A DNA stretch of 64,000 bases from positions 62,001 through 126,000 of the forward strand of contig JAHEFB010000004.1 of assembly GCA_024640405.1 (NCBI GenBank), read 5' to 3'. The notes below the pieces were generated by a model. It was not told the DNA's origin. It made no database searches and worked only from the letters and a program-made list of their open reading frames with translations. A program made the position numbers and the translations under genes. This DNA comes from Alphaproteobacteria bacterium (GTDB lineage: Bacteria; Pseudomonadota; Alphaproteobacteria; Rhizobiales; Aestuariivirgaceae). Below are positions 45,518 through 55,006 of this stretch, piece after piece (positions within the stretch are counted from its first letter, which is position 1; each line of letters opens with the position of its first letter).

Positions 45518-46516
45518 TCAGAAATCAAAATTGATCATCTTGCGCATGACAAGAATACCGCAGCTCATCCACAGGCCGGATCCAACCAGCAAGACATTGC
45601 CAATCTTGGTTTCAAACAATGGCAGCAGATAGGTGGGGTTCAGGACCATCATTGCTCCTGCGATGCAAAACGGAAGGGCACCGATAATTGCCGCCGATGC
45701 CTTGGCTTCCTGCGACACAGAATCAATCTTCTGCTTCATTTTTTTGCGATCCCGCAGAACACGGGAAAGGTTGCCGAGCGCTTCAGCAAGGTTGCCACCG
45801 GTCTTGGCCTGAATGGCCATCACGATCGCCAGGAAATTGACCTCCGCCAGCGGCATACGCTCATGCATGCGCTCGAGGCCCTGGTCGATGGTTATACCAA
45901 TACGCTGACCTTCGACGACTTCGGAGAATTCCGGTCCAACTGGCGCAGGCGTTTCCTTTGCAATTACCTTCAGGGCATCAGAAACCGGAAGTCCCGCCTT
46001 GATACCGCGGACCATGACGTCTATTGCATCGGCAAATTCGCGAAGAAACGTCTCGCGGCGGCGTTTGCCGAGATAGTTGAGAAACCAGCGAGGCAAGCCA
46101 AGCGCCCCAACAAGAGCGGCGATTGCGGCTACATAAATCGGTACCCCAACTACAAATGAACCGATGAAAAAGAAAGCTCCAACAACCAACGAGGCAATAA
46201 TGAAGGCGTTTATGGAAATTTCCAACCCGGCCTGACCAATCATTTGCCGAAGCGTGAGTTTCTTTCTGCGTTTCTTCTCGGCTTCTTCAAATTGCTTCAG
46301 TGTGTCCTGGATCTGACGGCGCCGTGCTGCTGACTTGTCTTTTCCGGCGCTTTTGATCTTGGAACTGGCTTCACCCGACGTAACTCGACGCGCACGCCGG
46401 TTGACATCTGCCTGGCCCGAAAAGTGTGGAAACAGCAAACCGATCGCCAGGCCGCCCACGCTAAGCGCGGCGAATACGATAAATGCGACTTTCGTCAATT
46501 CCGGACTAAATTCCAT
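45518..46516 (-). CDS. tadB: Tad pilus inner-membrane platform protein TadB
   Basis: A 332-residue homologue of TadC with the type II secretion F-domain (FADAIDVMVRGIKAGLPVSDALKVIAKETPAPVGPEF and NFLAIVMAIQAKTGGNLAEALGNLSRVLRDR). Membrane helices lie at the N-terminus (VAFIVFAALSVGGLAIGLLF), at about residues 105-140, and at the C-terminus. A basic stretch (about 35-95, rich in Lys, Arg and Gln) faces the cytoplasm. It forms the assembly platform with TadC. A 100-bp gap separates it from cpaF. Confidence 0.95.
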   Translation of the reverse strand: MEFSPELTKVAFIVFAALSVGGLAIGLLFPHFSGQADVNRRARRVTSGEASSKIKSAGKDKSAARRRQIQDTLKQFEEAEKKRRKKLTLRQMIGQAGLEISINAFIIASLVVGAFFFIGSFVVGVPIYVAAIAALVGALGLPRWFLNYLGKRRRETFLREFADAIDVMVRGIKAGLPVSDALKVIAKETPAPVGPEFSEVVEGQRIGITIDQGLERMHERMPLAEVNFLAIVMAIQAKTGGNLAEALGNLSRVLRDRKKMKQKIDSVSQEAKASAAIIGALPFCIAGAMMVLNPTYLLPLFETKIGNVLLVGSGLWMSCGILVMRKMINFDF

Positions 46517-46616
46517 TTCCCAGCTTGTCCCTTAGATCAGTGCGGCTTTCGTTTTCAATCTGCCGGCACACCTGTTTGCATTCACAAGAACCCATGTTGT
46601 CCCGGTGTCACGGCGG

Positions 46617-48164
46617 TCAACCGTCGTACTCTTCTTCTGCAACTTCTGCATTCTCCAGCGCCATTGCCAGGCGGCTTTCTTCGCCATAGTAGCGCGCACG
46701 ATCCCAGAAATTCGGCCGCGCTATACCGGTTGAACGGTGCCTGCCAATGATCTTGCCATTGGCGTCTTCACCAACAATCTCATACACAAACAGATCCTGT
46801 GTAATGATCACGTCGCCTTCCATGCCAACAACTTCCGTTACGTGGGTAATGCGGCGCGAACCGTCACGCAGACGAGCTGCCTGAACAATCACGTCAATAG
46901 AGCCGGTAATCATTTCCTTGATGGTTTTGGATGGAAGAGAGAACCCTCCCATGGTGATCATGGATTCCAGCCTGGATAGAGCTTCGCGCGGTGAATTGGC
47001 GTGAAGCGTTCCCATTGACCCGTCGTGACCAGTGTTCATTGCCTGCAAGAGGTCAAACGCCTCGGGTCCGCGAACCTCACCAACGATAATGCGCTCAGGC
47101 CGCATACGCAGACAGTTCTTGACCAGGTCGCGCATGGTGATCTCGCCCTCGCCTTCGAGGTTTGGCGGACGAGTTTCAAGGCGCACAACATGTGGCTGCT
47201 GAAGCTGAAGTTCGGCGGCATCTTCACAGGTAATGACCCGTTCATCATGATCGACATACCCGGTCAGGCAATTCAACAACGTGGTTTTACCTGACCCCGT
47301 ACCGCCTGATACCAGGACATTGCATCGAACGCGGCCTATGATTTGCAGAATTTCCGCACCATCAGGCGTAATGGATCCGAACTTCACCAGATCGTCCAGT
47401 TTGAGGCGATCCTTCTTAAACTTACGAATCGTAAGTGCTGCACCATCAATTGCAAGCGGGGGTGCGATCACGTTGACACGCGACCCATCCATCAAGCGGG
47501 CATCGCATATGGGGCTGGCTTCATCCACGCGGCGGCCAACCTGGCTGACTATTCGCTGACATATGTTAAGCAACTGGGCGTTGTCACGGAACCTGACGCC
47601 GGCATCCAGCATTTTGCCGTCAACTTCAATGAAGCAGGTGTCTGCGCCATTGACCATGATGTCGGCGATGTCATCGCGTGCGAGCAAGGGTTCCAGAGGG
47701 CCGTAGCCAAGAACGTCATTGCAGATGTCTTCAAGCAGCTCTTCCTGCTCGGCAATAGACATTGCAACGTCCTTGAGAGATATAATCTCATTGACGATGT
47801 CACGAATTTCATCTCGTGCCGCATCCCGGTCCAACTGCCCAAGCTGGGTCAGGTCAATGGCATCAATCAGCGCATTGAAGATCGTCGTCTTGATATCGTA
47901 GTAATTGTCCGAACGTCCTGTCTTGCCGGTACGTGCCGGTTTGGGCGGCGGCGCCTTTGCCGGCGCGGCATCCTGGGTCGCAGTACCCGAACCGGACTGC
48001 GCCGGCTGGACAGTGCCTGAGCCATCAAGATCCAACCCCGGAATAACCTGGGCCTTTGCAGCCGCAGGCGCGGCCGCCGCGGTTTCCCTTGGCTCAATGT
48101 TTTCCGGTGCAGCCGGTGGAGCCGGCGGTTTTGACGCTGGATTTTCTCCCCGTTTACCAAACAT
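46617..48164 (-). CDS. cpaF: Tad pilus assembly ATPase CpaF/TadA
   Basis: A 515-residue secretion ATPase. Walker A is [13 protein letters not shown], the Asp and His boxes lie in [25 protein letters not shown], and Walker B and nearby motifs are seen in [28 protein letters not shown]. The first 95 residues are a Pro/Ala-rich, probably disordered region. It is a hexameric motor that polymerises the Flp pilin. Its ATG overlaps the cpaE stop (TAATG), so the two are coupled. Confidence 0.97.
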   Translation of the reverse strand: MFGKRGENPASKPPAPPAAPENIEPRETAAAAPAAAKAQVIPGLDLDGSGTVQPAQSGSGTATQDAAPAKAPPPKPARTGKTGRSDNYYDIKTTIFNALIDAIDLTQLGQLDRDAARDEIRDIVNEIISLKDVAMSIAEQEELLEDICNDVLGYGPLEPLLARDDIADIMVNGADTCFIEVDGKMLDAGVRFRDNAQLLNICQRIVSQVGRRVDEASPICDARLMDGSRVNVIAPPLAIDGAALTIRKFKKDRLKLDDLVKFGSITPDGAEILQIIGRVRCNVLVSGGTGSGKTTLLNCLTGYVDHDERVITCEDAAELQLQQPHVVRLETRPPNLEGEGEITMRDLVKNCLRMRPERIIVGEVRGPEAFDLLQAMNTGHDGSMGTLHANSPREALSRLESMITMGGFSLPSKTIKEMITGSIDVIVQAARLRDGSRRITHVTEVVGMEGDVIITQDLFVYEIVGEDANGKIIGRHRSTGIARPNFWDRARYYGEESRLAMALENAEVAEEEYDG

Positions 48165-49426
48165 TACTTCTTCCTCAACATCGGAAACAGTTTAGCCAGC
48201 GCGGAACCACGCCCGCCTTTTGCCGGTACTTCGGTTTTCTTGCCGATCAGCAATTGGCCAAGCATGGATATTTGTTCGCTGGCCTTGGACTTGGGGCCTA
48301 CTTCGTCAATCATCTGGCCGTTGCTGGCAGCAGTGCCAAAGACATGTGCGTCAAACGGAATGACCGCTGTGGGTTCGACGCCAATGGCTTTCGCAAACTC
48401 GGCCACAGGTATTTCAGGACGTTTTTGCACGCCCACCTGATTGAGGATAATCAGCGGAGCCTTGTCGTTGGGCCGGGCACTGGTCAGGAAATCGAAAATG
48501 TTCTTGGTATTGCGCAAGGAAGCGAGATCCGGCGTTGAGGTTATGATTACATCATCGGCGTTGGTAAGAAGCTGCTTGGACCAGGCAGTCCACAAATTGG
48601 GGACATCGAGAATGATAAGTGGAGCACTTGACCGGATGGCATCGATAATCGGTTCCAGGGTGTCGATTTCGATACCCAGCGATTTCTCGACCTGAGCCGG
48701 CGCAGACAAGAGGTTTAGCCGATCATTACATTTGGTCAGCAAGCGCTCGACCATTGTCTGGTCAATGCGATCGGAAGACGCAATGGCTTCGGCAATTCCC
48801 TGGGCCGGGTCCTGATTGAAATTCAGTCCCGCTGTTCCGAATGCCAGGTCCAGGTCGGTTACAATGGTATCGACCTGATACTCGCCAGATGCCAGCGACG
48901 CAATGTTGTGAGCGATGGTGCTGGAACCGACACCACCCTTTGCGCCAATGAATGCCATAATGCGACCGATCGGGTCGGCACCTGGTTCATTGAACAGCGA
49001 ACTGATGGCATCAATTATCTGAAGCTGGTGAACTGGTGCCACCAGGTATTCGCTTAGCCCCTGACGGATCAGTTCTCGATACAGGATTACATCGTTTACA
49101 TGGCCTATCAGGACAACTTTTGTAGACTGGTCACAAACCTGGGCCAGTTGACCCAGTTCTGACAGGACCTGATCGCGATGGCCTTCTGTTTCCAGGATGA
49201 GGACATCCGGTGTTGTCGCTTCACTAAAGGCCTGCGCCGCCGACATGATGCCACCATTTCGCACGTCAACATGTGCGCGGGTCATCCGCCGGTCAACAAC
49301 CACCTGCTCCATCGCACTGATGGTCGCCTGGGTCGTGCAGAACACCGAGATGTTGATTCGCGGAACAGAGGCGACAACCGGTGCTGCATTTGCGGTTACT
49401 TTTATTTTTGGTTCAGTCTGATTCAT
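48164..49426 (-). CDS. cpaE: Pilus localisation ATPase CpaE/TadZ
   Basis: A 420-residue protein. An N-terminal receiver-like domain (about 40-160: RINISVFCTTQATI...LILETEGH) precedes a ParA/MinD-type ATPase domain with the deviant Walker A GAKGGVGSSTIAHNIA and IVTDLDLAFGTAGLN. CpaE/TadZ marks the pole where the pilus machine is built. I start it at 49426 (MNQTEPK) rather than 49513, which would overlap cpaD. It has 19 bp to cpaD and overlaps cpaF. Confidence 0.94.
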   Translation of the reverse strand: MNQTEPKIKVTANAAPVVASVPRINISVFCTTQATISAMEQVVVDRRMTRAHVDVRNGGIMSAAQAFSEATTPDVLILETEGHRDQVLSELGQLAQVCDQSTKVVLIGHVNDVILYRELIRQGLSEYLVAPVHQLQIIDAISSLFNEPGADPIGRIMAFIGAKGGVGSSTIAHNIASLASGEYQVDTIVTDLDLAFGTAGLNFNQDPAQGIAEAIASSDRIDQTMVERLLTKCNDRLNLLSAPAQVEKSLGIEIDTLEPIIDAIRSSAPLIILDVPNLWTAWSKQLLTNADDVIITSTPDLASLRNTKNIFDFLTSARPNDKAPLIILNQVGVQKRPEIPVAEFAKAIGVEPTAVIPFDAHVFGTAASNGQMIDEVGPKSKASEQISMLGQLLIGKKTEVPAKGGRGSALAKLFPMLRKK

Positions 49427-49445
49427 GGTTTCCACTCTCGTCCGT

Positions 49446-50144
49446 TTAATTGCCACCAACGTCGCTGGACTTGACTTGGGCCTGAGTCGCTTTGGCTGCG
49501 GTTGTATCTTCACCGGTTATGTATTTCTTGAAGATCTGATTACGCCTGCTTGCGCTTGCCGACGTGGACGTGCGCGGTGTTTCGAAATCTTCCGGGTTGG
49601 CGACCATGGCGGCGAGATTGTGCTGACCGGTACATCCAAAGTTCTTGTAATTCTGATTGGAATAAGTTTCAGAAAGGTTTTCACTCCAGTCGCCGCATTC
49701 ATTTGTCACGGCAAATTTGCGACTGAATGACATCAGAACAGGTGATCGGGCACTTCCCTTGTAGGAAGTATGCTTGATGCGATGCGGACTAACACCTTCG
49801 CGCTCGAGCAATTGAGCCACTCTTGCGGCGACTGCATTGCCAACCATCGCGCCAGCAGGACGGCGCACATGAATTTTCACAGCCTCAGTTTCATTGGCCT
49901 GATGGGCAAACTTCCTGATTGCGTTCTGCTCCTTGACAGTCAATCTGGCTGACCTGGTCGGCACCTGCAGCTTTACGGTGCCCTTGGCAACTTCAATCGG
50001 ATGATTCTCATAATGCATCTGGGGCATGTAGATATCATCCACGGCACCGGACATCTGATGCTGACAGGCGGTCAGGGCCAGAAGGGCTGCTGCCGGGGCC
50101 AGAATACGCATTGAGTTGCGGGACTTTGATACAAACTTGTTCAT
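49446..50144 (-). CDS. cpaD: Pilus assembly lipoprotein CpaD
   Basis: A 232-residue protein with a lipobox (LALTAC, Cys at about residue 27) and the CpaD domain: NHPIEVAKGTVKLQVPTRSARLTVKEQN, followed by the OmpA-like stretch EAVKIHVRRPAGAMVGNAVAARVAQLLEREGV, SFSRKFAVTNECGDWSENL, and GCTGQHNLAAMVANPEDFETPR. It assists the CpaC secretin at the outer membrane. The C-terminal tail is Ser/Thr/Ala-rich. It is third in the operon after cpaB and cpaC. Confidence 0.94.
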   Translation of the reverse strand: MNKFVSKSRNSMRILAPAAALLALTACQHQMSGAVDDIYMPQMHYENHPIEVAKGTVKLQVPTRSARLTVKEQNAIRKFAHQANETEAVKIHVRRPAGAMVGNAVAARVAQLLEREGVSPHRIKHTSYKGSARSPVLMSFSRKFAVTNECGDWSENLSETYSNQNYKNFGCTGQHNLAAMVANPEDFETPRTSTSASASRRNQIFKKYITGEDTTAAKATQAQVKSSDVGGN

Positions 50145-50167
50145 TTTCGTTCTCCGTGGCGATGCCG

Positions 50168-51649
50168 TTATTCGACGATGAAGCCGACATTGCCGTGATA
50201 GGTGGATCCTTTTCCGGTGCCGCCCTGGTTGCCGTACATTCTGTTCAGGCGGCCAAACAGGATGGTCTGGCGGTCGCTGGCAATTGACAGCTTCTCGGCC
50301 GGGTTGGTCAGTTCACGATCGTTAACCGGCTTGACGATGTATGGTGTCACCATGACCGTGAGTTCAGTTGTGTTTTTCTGAAAATCCCGCGAGCGGAACA
50401 ATTGACCAAGCACCGGCAAGTCCTTTGCCCCGGGAATACCCGCGATCTCTTGCTTGGTCTGATCGCGGATAAGACCGGCCATGATCATCGATCCGCCTGA
50501 AGGTAACTCAATGGTCGTTTCGGCCTTGCGTGTTTTAAGACCAGGTACACTTATCAAACCGATTTGGATACCGTCTTGCGGCGATAGTTCGGAGACTTCC
50601 GTGTTGACTTTCAGACTGATACGTCCGGATGACAGAACAACCGGTGAATACCCCAACGCTACGCCGAATTCCTTGAATTCTACCGTAATGGCATTGTCTT
50701 CTTGGGAAACGGGAACCGGAAACTCTCCACCAGCGAGGAACTTTGCGCTTTCGCCGGAAATGGCGGTCAATGTCGGCTCTGCAAGGGTTCGCAGCAAGCC
50801 GTCCTGTTCCATGGCCCGGATAAAGGAGTCAATGTTGTCGCCATAATTCAGTCGAGTGCCGGGAACTCCGTTGGGACCGAACCCGCCCATGTTTGTAATG
50901 GGATTAGCCGGATTGAACAAACCGCCGGCAGCCAAAGATCCATTCAACGGAAACGGAGTACCCGTCAACATGCCAGCGGTGAAACTTCCCGATGAGAATG
51001 CAGTATTGTAATCGACACCAAGCTGCTTGAGCACACTGCGCTGCACTTCTGCTATCCGGACGCGAAGTGTCACCTGTTCTCGCGCAGCGATGGTCATGGC
51101 AGATACGACCTTGGCCGTACCCGCTCCACCGGAGCCACCAAGAAAACGTTCGGTCAAATCCGTCGCCTGCTTGGCTTCACCCGCAGACGCGGCGATACCG
51201 CGCAAAATGATGCTGTCGGCAACCGTGTCAATCGTGATCTGGTTATCAGGCAAGGTGCGGTCAAGCAGTTGTTTCAATGCCTTGGTATCTATCGCGACCT
51301 CGAGATCGAGATTCAGAATTTGCCTGCCTGCATCATCAAAGAAGAAAATATTGGTCTGGCCATTGGCCTTGGCAAACAAGTAGGCAGTTGTACGCGTGCG
51401 CACAACGGCTTCGACGATTTCAGGGTTACCTACAAGAACATCCTTGGCTGCAACGGGCAATCGGATCGCAACCGACTTGTTCAACCCCATGCGCAGGAAC
51501 CGGGAATCGTTACCGGCCTGTGCGGGTGACAAAGTTGCGGACAATGCCATGAACAAGGCAACAATGGCGGCCACCACTGATATAATTCCGTTGGCCTGGG
51601 TTCCGGTGCCCATATTTAGCCTGGGCATGCTGAGGAGTGAGGGATGCAT
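50168..51649 (-). CDS. cpaC: Pilus secretin CpaC/RcpA
   Basis: A 493-residue type II/III secretin. A signal peptide (GIISVVAAIVALFMALSATLSPAQA) is followed by the pilus N-terminal domain (SVAIRLPVAAKDVLVGNPEIVEAV), a BON-like segment (ITIDTVADSIILRGIAAS), and the C-terminal secretin core (AEPTLTAISGESAKFLAGGEFPVP, GLKTRKAETTIELPSGGSMIMAGL). It forms the outer-membrane channel for the pilus. The 11-bp gap to cpaB shows cotranscription. A downstream start at 51628 (MPRLNM) is possible. Confidence 0.95.
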   Translation of the reverse strand: MHPSLLSMPRLNMGTGTQANGIISVVAAIVALFMALSATLSPAQAGNDSRFLRMGLNKSVAIRLPVAAKDVLVGNPEIVEAVVRTRTTAYLFAKANGQTNIFFFDDAGRQILNLDLEVAIDTKALKQLLDRTLPDNQITIDTVADSIILRGIAASAGEAKQATDLTERFLGGSGGAGTAKVVSAMTIAAREQVTLRVRIAEVQRSVLKQLGVDYNTAFSSGSFTAGMLTGTPFPLNGSLAAGGLFNPANPITNMGGFGPNGVPGTRLNYGDNIDSFIRAMEQDGLLRTLAEPTLTAISGESAKFLAGGEFPVPVSQEDNAITVEFKEFGVALGYSPVVLSSGRISLKVNTEVSELSPQDGIQIGLISVPGLKTRKAETTIELPSGGSMIMAGLIRDQTKQEIAGIPGAKDLPVLGQLFRSRDFQKNTTELTVMVTPYIVKPVNDRELTNPAEKLSIASDRQTILFGRLNRMYGNQGGTGKGSTYHGNVGFIVE

Positions 51650-51660
51650 AAACTGTTACC

Positions 51661-52464
51661 TTATTTTGAATTCGCGATCTGATTCACGATGCCGTAGCGG
51701 AATTGCTTCACGGTAGCCCTGGAACCACGTGCATATTTTTCTGAAACCCGAGGCCCGTCATCACCCAGTTTCTTGTCGCCCGCATCTGCCAGTGAGCGGA
51801 GCGCAAGCGACAACTGACCGGTGCTTTCAACCAGCGCGAGCACCTCTGATTGCTTGGGTTCAAGCTCCAGCGTTGCTGTCTTGCCGACGATCACCTGTCC
51901 GCCATCTTCGGTAGTCTTGATCTGCTGATCGATAGCCAGAACCCGGACATTGGTTAAGACAGTGTCGGAAATCTCCCGGTTGCCGTTGACTTTTCGGGTG
52001 AGAAGAACGTCAACCCGGTCATTGGGAAGAATAAATCCACCCGCCCCCGTTTCCGCAGACACACGGATTGAAATTGCCCGCATACCCTTTGGAAGAACTG
52101 CAGCCATAAACCCTGAATCGCCCACGACGACGATGCGTCGCCTGTTTAGCGGTTCGCCCTCGAACAGTCCGGCGCGAGCCCGGGCACCTTTGAGTTCCTC
52201 AAAAATGTCGGGGTCGGTGCTCCTGGCCACCATGAACCTGCCAACCTGGTCGGACGGCCAGTCTTTCCATCCCAAATTGGCTTCATCCAGTTTTTCGCCA
52301 ACGTGAATATCCTTCAAGGTAACGAGAACCGGCGTCATGGCGATCTTGTTCACCTCAACAACTTCCTGTTGCGGTGGCTGCCCCAAAAAACCGTTTGCCA
52401 GAAAAGCTGCTGCGCCAGCCGCTACAAGTGCGACGCCAACAACAAGGACTCGAGATTTACTCAT
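51661..52464 (-). CDS. cpaB: Pilus assembly protein CpaB/RcpC
   Basis: A 267-residue protein anchored by an N-terminal helix (VLVVGVALVAAGAAAFLANGFL). The SAF-type domain follows (VLVTLKDIHVGEKLDEANLGWKDWP, RRRIVVVGDSGFMAAVLPKGMRAISIRV) and the RcpC segment (GAGGFILPNDRVDVLLTRKVNG). It connects the secretin with periplasmic parts of the Tad machine. It is the first gene of cpaBCDEF-tadBC; cpaA and flp lie upstream across a 272-bp spacer with a hairpin, which probably carries a separate promoter. Confidence 0.94.
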   Translation of the reverse strand: MSKSRVLVVGVALVAAGAAAFLANGFLGQPPQQEVVEVNKIAMTPVLVTLKDIHVGEKLDEANLGWKDWPSDQVGRFMVARSTDPDIFEELKGARARAGLFEGEPLNRRRIVVVGDSGFMAAVLPKGMRAISIRVSAETGAGGFILPNDRVDVLLTRKVNGNREISDTVLTNVRVLAIDQQIKTTEDGGQVIVGKTATLELEPKQSEVLALVESTGQLSLALRSLADAGDKKLGDDGPRVSEKYARGSRATVKQFRYGIVNQIANSK

Positions 52465-52678
52465 TTGATGACTCTCCAGTAGAAAGCGAAAGTTCGCTCG
52501 GATATCTTCGGATCAGAATGATGGGGAAACGTCAAATTATGGTTAACCGGCACTAAAGAAACTTGGTTTTGCCGAAAAACCTTCACATTAACGCCAAGAA
52601 TAAATCATTGTCGCCTGGAGCGATGCGGGTTCCCCGGAACCTGTAAAGTTGAACAAGCGTTCTGGATTCGACCCGGTT

Positions 52679-52711
52679 CATGGTTTTCGGTTGGGACAAT
52701 CGAAAACCATG
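52679..52711. promoter_or_regulatory. Perfect hairpin in the cpaA-cpaB spacer
   Basis: CATGGTTTTCG and CGAAAACCATG are exact inverted repeats of 11 bp around an 11-nt loop. There is no T-run on the minus strand, so it is more likely an RNA-processing, attenuation or protein-binding site than a simple terminator. GGTTCC-CC-GGAACC (52628-52641) is a second small hairpin nearby. A TTAA-N7-TAAA pattern, loosely like a CtrA box, lies near 52540. Confidence 0.4.
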
Positions 52712-52736
52712 CCGATATGGCGCGTGTATCTGAAGA

Positions 52737-53252
52737 TCAGGTAAAAAGCTGGACGCTTGCTGTTTCAATCCACCAACTGTGCCGGAAGGCGACCAGCGCA
52801 CCGGCGGTTATGGCAACACCATAGGGCAGATCAATTGAGGACTTGATCCTGGACTTGATTCCATCAAGCCCCCTGAGTTCTGTTTCAAGTTTGACCCACC
52901 ACCAGAATTTCATTGCTATGGCCAGCAACCCGCCCGCCAGTGTCATAATGACGAGAAACTCGAAGAGCTGACTAGTACCCAGCCACAGCGCCGCAACGGC
53001 CAGCAGCTTTGCATCGCCGCCGCCAATAAAGCGGAAGGCGAAAAGCGTAAATCCGGCAACCAGAACTGCTGCGCCGGCAACAATGTGCCAGCCAATCTGC
53101 TCAAGCGGCATGCCGGTAAGAAACGCCGCTATGAAGAAGCTGCCGCCAATCAAACCGTTCAACCAGTTGGGTATCTTCATGGTAAGGCAATCGCCAACCC
53201 CGGCAACGATCATCAATACAGGAAATAATGTAAACGCCAGGATTTCAATCAT
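52737..53252 (-). CDS. cpaA: Prepilin peptidase CpaA/TadV
   Basis: A 171-residue A24-type peptidase with about five membrane helices. The two catalytic aspartates are present: D21 in GVGDCLTMKIPN and D80 in the GGGD motif (FIGGGDAKLLA). It cleaves the leader of the Flp pilin and of TadE/TadF-like pseudopilins at the inner membrane. The ATG at 53252 (MIEILAF) gives the family-typical short form; the longer ORF from 53429 runs into the flp terminator region. It lies downstream of flp, beyond a terminator. Confidence 0.94.
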   Translation of the reverse strand: MIEILAFTLFPVLMIVAGVGDCLTMKIPNWLNGLIGGSFFIAAFLTGMPLEQIGWHIVAGAAVLVAGFTLFAFRFIGGGDAKLLAVAALWLGTSQLFEFLVIMTLAGGLLAIAMKFWWWVKLETELRGLDGIKSRIKSSIDLPYGVAITAGALVAFRHSWWIETASVQLFT

Positions 53253-53429
53253 AACAGGCAACTCTCCCCAACTGTCTTGCGTCCCATGCAACCAAACCCG
53301 ACAAGCTCTCAGGCAACAGTCGCAAAGTCTCATGATGACGGTAAAGGACCCGTTAAACCTGGGTCGGTTTTGTATATTTTGCCAACCAGCCAGCACACAC
53401 CGGTACATTGGCAAAAAATTTTTGCACAA

Positions 53430-53458
53430 ACAAAAGCCGCCGGTACTGGACCGGCGGC
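53430..53458 (-). terminator. Terminator between flp and cpaA
   Basis: On the minus strand GCCGCCGG pairs with CCGGCGGC (7-nt loop), followed by TTTTGTTTG. A partial stop here would let pilin be made in excess over the machine. Confidence 0.82.
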
Positions 53459-53524
53459 TCAGGGAGCCTCCCTATAAACTTGTTCGCTGGCAATGGCTCT
53501 ATTCGCCAGCGATAGCGGTCTTGA

Positions 53525-53686
53525 TTACTGACCAGCCATACCATTGCCAACAGCAGTAAAGGTTGAGCGCAGGTTGGTGTCGATAGCAGGCATAACAGCT
53601 ACGAGGGCCAGGCCAGTTGCAGCAGCGATGAGGCCGTACTCGATAGCAGTGGCACCAGATTCGTCTTTAAAGAAACGTGCAAACAT
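53525..53686 (-). CDS. flp: Flp pilin subunit
   Basis: A 53-residue prepilin. The leader MFARFFKDESG ends at G11, followed by the mature start ATAIEYGLIAAATG with Glu at +5 and Tyr at +6, exactly the Flp motif. CpaA should cut after G11. The rest is the hydrophobic helix and a short tail. The ATG at 53686 is supported by AAGGAG 6 bp upstream; the ORF's first codon at 53710 is too far upstream. It is the structural gene of the pilus and is followed by its own terminator. Confidence 0.95.
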   Translation of the reverse strand: MFARFFKDESGATAIEYGLIAAATGLALVAVMPAIDTNLRSTFTAVGNGMAGQ

Positions 53687-54448
53687 AATTCTCTCCTTAG
53701 ATTTACTCACAGTTTGTATAGCACCGGAACAAACTACCCTTCGCGGGCTTTCCCCCTGAGGGGTTGTCGTCTGAACCGAGGCTCAATCTAGGCGCCAGCT
53801 ATTAACATCAAGTAAATGCCGAATGAAATGAGGTCACCATCAAGCCAATCATCTTCTAATGGCAAACAAAATATTACTTTTTAAATTAAAACTTTTATTA
53901 TTACAATTCCACCGTATTTTTATTTATATATATACTTACTTGATCGTCTCACCGGAGTCATGTACGCGTCTGCAATAGACTAGAAGCGCTATCCATCGTA
54001 TTTCAACTGGCGAGCAATTTAACCCCCGCGCCATGGCGCGGTTTACCTCCACTCGCCCGCTTGCCAACTGATTCGCACGCGGCCAGCGCAAGACAACTCA
54101 AGTTCACCCAGGTGCCGACAACAAAGCAAAGACGTGACGATTACATGTGATTCGTCAGAAAAAGTTCGATCGCAACAATCAGCATCAGCAATGAACCACA
54201 CCTCGCTCAAAGGTGCCATCGCCAGGTGAGATGATCGAAGTTTCACAGATGCAAGGAAACCGGACAGCAATACGCCGCTTCCATCCGGAATATATTATAA
54301 TGTAATTTATCAGGCGTCCGGGCACGGAGCCAAAGATCAATTTCGTCATTGTAAGGGTTCATTCACCATTTTCAGGTGTTATAGGCGACACGGAAAGGGC
54401 GCGGCCTGGTTCAGCTCCCTCAATTTGATCATGCGTACAAGGATCGTT
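53687..54448. promoter_or_regulatory. Divergent pilin promoter spacer with AT-rich block
   Basis: The 762-bp spacer between flp and the divergent gene has no ORF I can support. It includes an AT-rich block at 53861-53940 (runs of A, T and TATATATA), unlike the GC-rich surroundings, and TTAA-N7-TAAA at 53802-53816, loosely like a CtrA box. At 54026-54041 there is a perfect palindrome CCGCGCCATGGCGCGG. AT-rich DNA of this sort is often bound by H-NS-like or MucR-type silencers. These roles are inferred. Confidence 0.5.
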
Positions 54449-54949
54449 ATGCAAATGAACTCCCTCGCGAATACCCGCAGAATCCTGTTAGGCGCCACAC
54501 TTGGTCTGGTTGGCATATTAGGCATTTCCAGCACCGCGGTAGCCGAGCCTTCCATCAAGATCGACGTCGATGATGCCAAGCTGGTCAAACTGTCCGGTGA
54601 ACCATCAACAGTTGTTGTCTCTAACCCTATGTTTGCAGACGCCAGTGTGCAGGGACAAAGCCTGGTGGTAATTGGCAAGACCACCGGCCGGACCAAAGTT
54701 ATTGTACTGGATCTCGATGGCAATCAACTTGCCAACATGATGGTCAAAGTGCAACGAACCGAAGATCATGTTGTCAGCGTCTATCGTGCCGGAGTTCGCA
54801 GAACCATGACGTGCGAACCGTTCTGTGATCAACAGTTGATCGTAAATGACGATCCCTCCAAGTTCAAAACCATGTCAGAGCAAATAACCATCAAGACCGG
54901 CTTCTCCCAGGGAGCCGCTGCGACCGGAAACAGCGGCGAGGCGCAGTAG
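54449..54949 (+). CDS. Orphan pilus-assembly N-terminal domain protein
   Basis: About 166 residues: a signal peptide (ILLGATLGLVGILGISSTAVA), then the pilus N-terminal domain also found at the start of CpaC (DDAKLVKLSGEPSTVVVSNPMFADASVQGQSLVVIGKTTGRTKVIVLDLDGNQ). After it comes a short extra part with two cysteines (TMTCEPFCDQQ) and a Gly/Ala-rich tail. It has no secretin domain, so it may act as a small periplasmic partner or plug of the CpaC channel. AAGGA precedes the ATG at 54449. It is the first of the plus-strand pilus genes. Confidence 0.8.
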   Translation: MQMNSLANTRRILLGATLGLVGILGISSTAVAEPSIKIDVDDAKLVKLSGEPSTVVVSNPMFADASVQGQSLVVIGKTTGRTKVIVLDLDGNQLANMMVKVQRTEDHVVSVYRAGVRRTMTCEPFCDQQLIVNDDPSKFKTMSEQITIKTGFSQGAAATGNSGEAQ

Positions 54950-54970
54950 AACACCAGTTTGGTTACAAAC

Positions 54971-55006
54971 ATTGTGCCGGGCAATTGCTTGATTGTCCGG
55001 CACAAT
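54971..55006 (+). terminator. Hairpin after the orphan pilus-domain gene
   Basis: A 15-pair stem (ATTGTGCCGGGCAAT with ATTGTCCGGCACAAT, one G-U) and a 6-nt loop. Only a weak T-run follows, so it may also act as an mRNA stabiliser. The following 238 bp to tadE hold an AT-rich, promoter-like stretch (about 55030-55170). Confidence 0.5.

Noticed and set aside
54043-54270. 75-codon minus-strand ORF in the pilin spacer
   Set aside because: No recognisable domain, no ribosome-binding site, and the composition does not look like a protein; the spacer seems regulatory.
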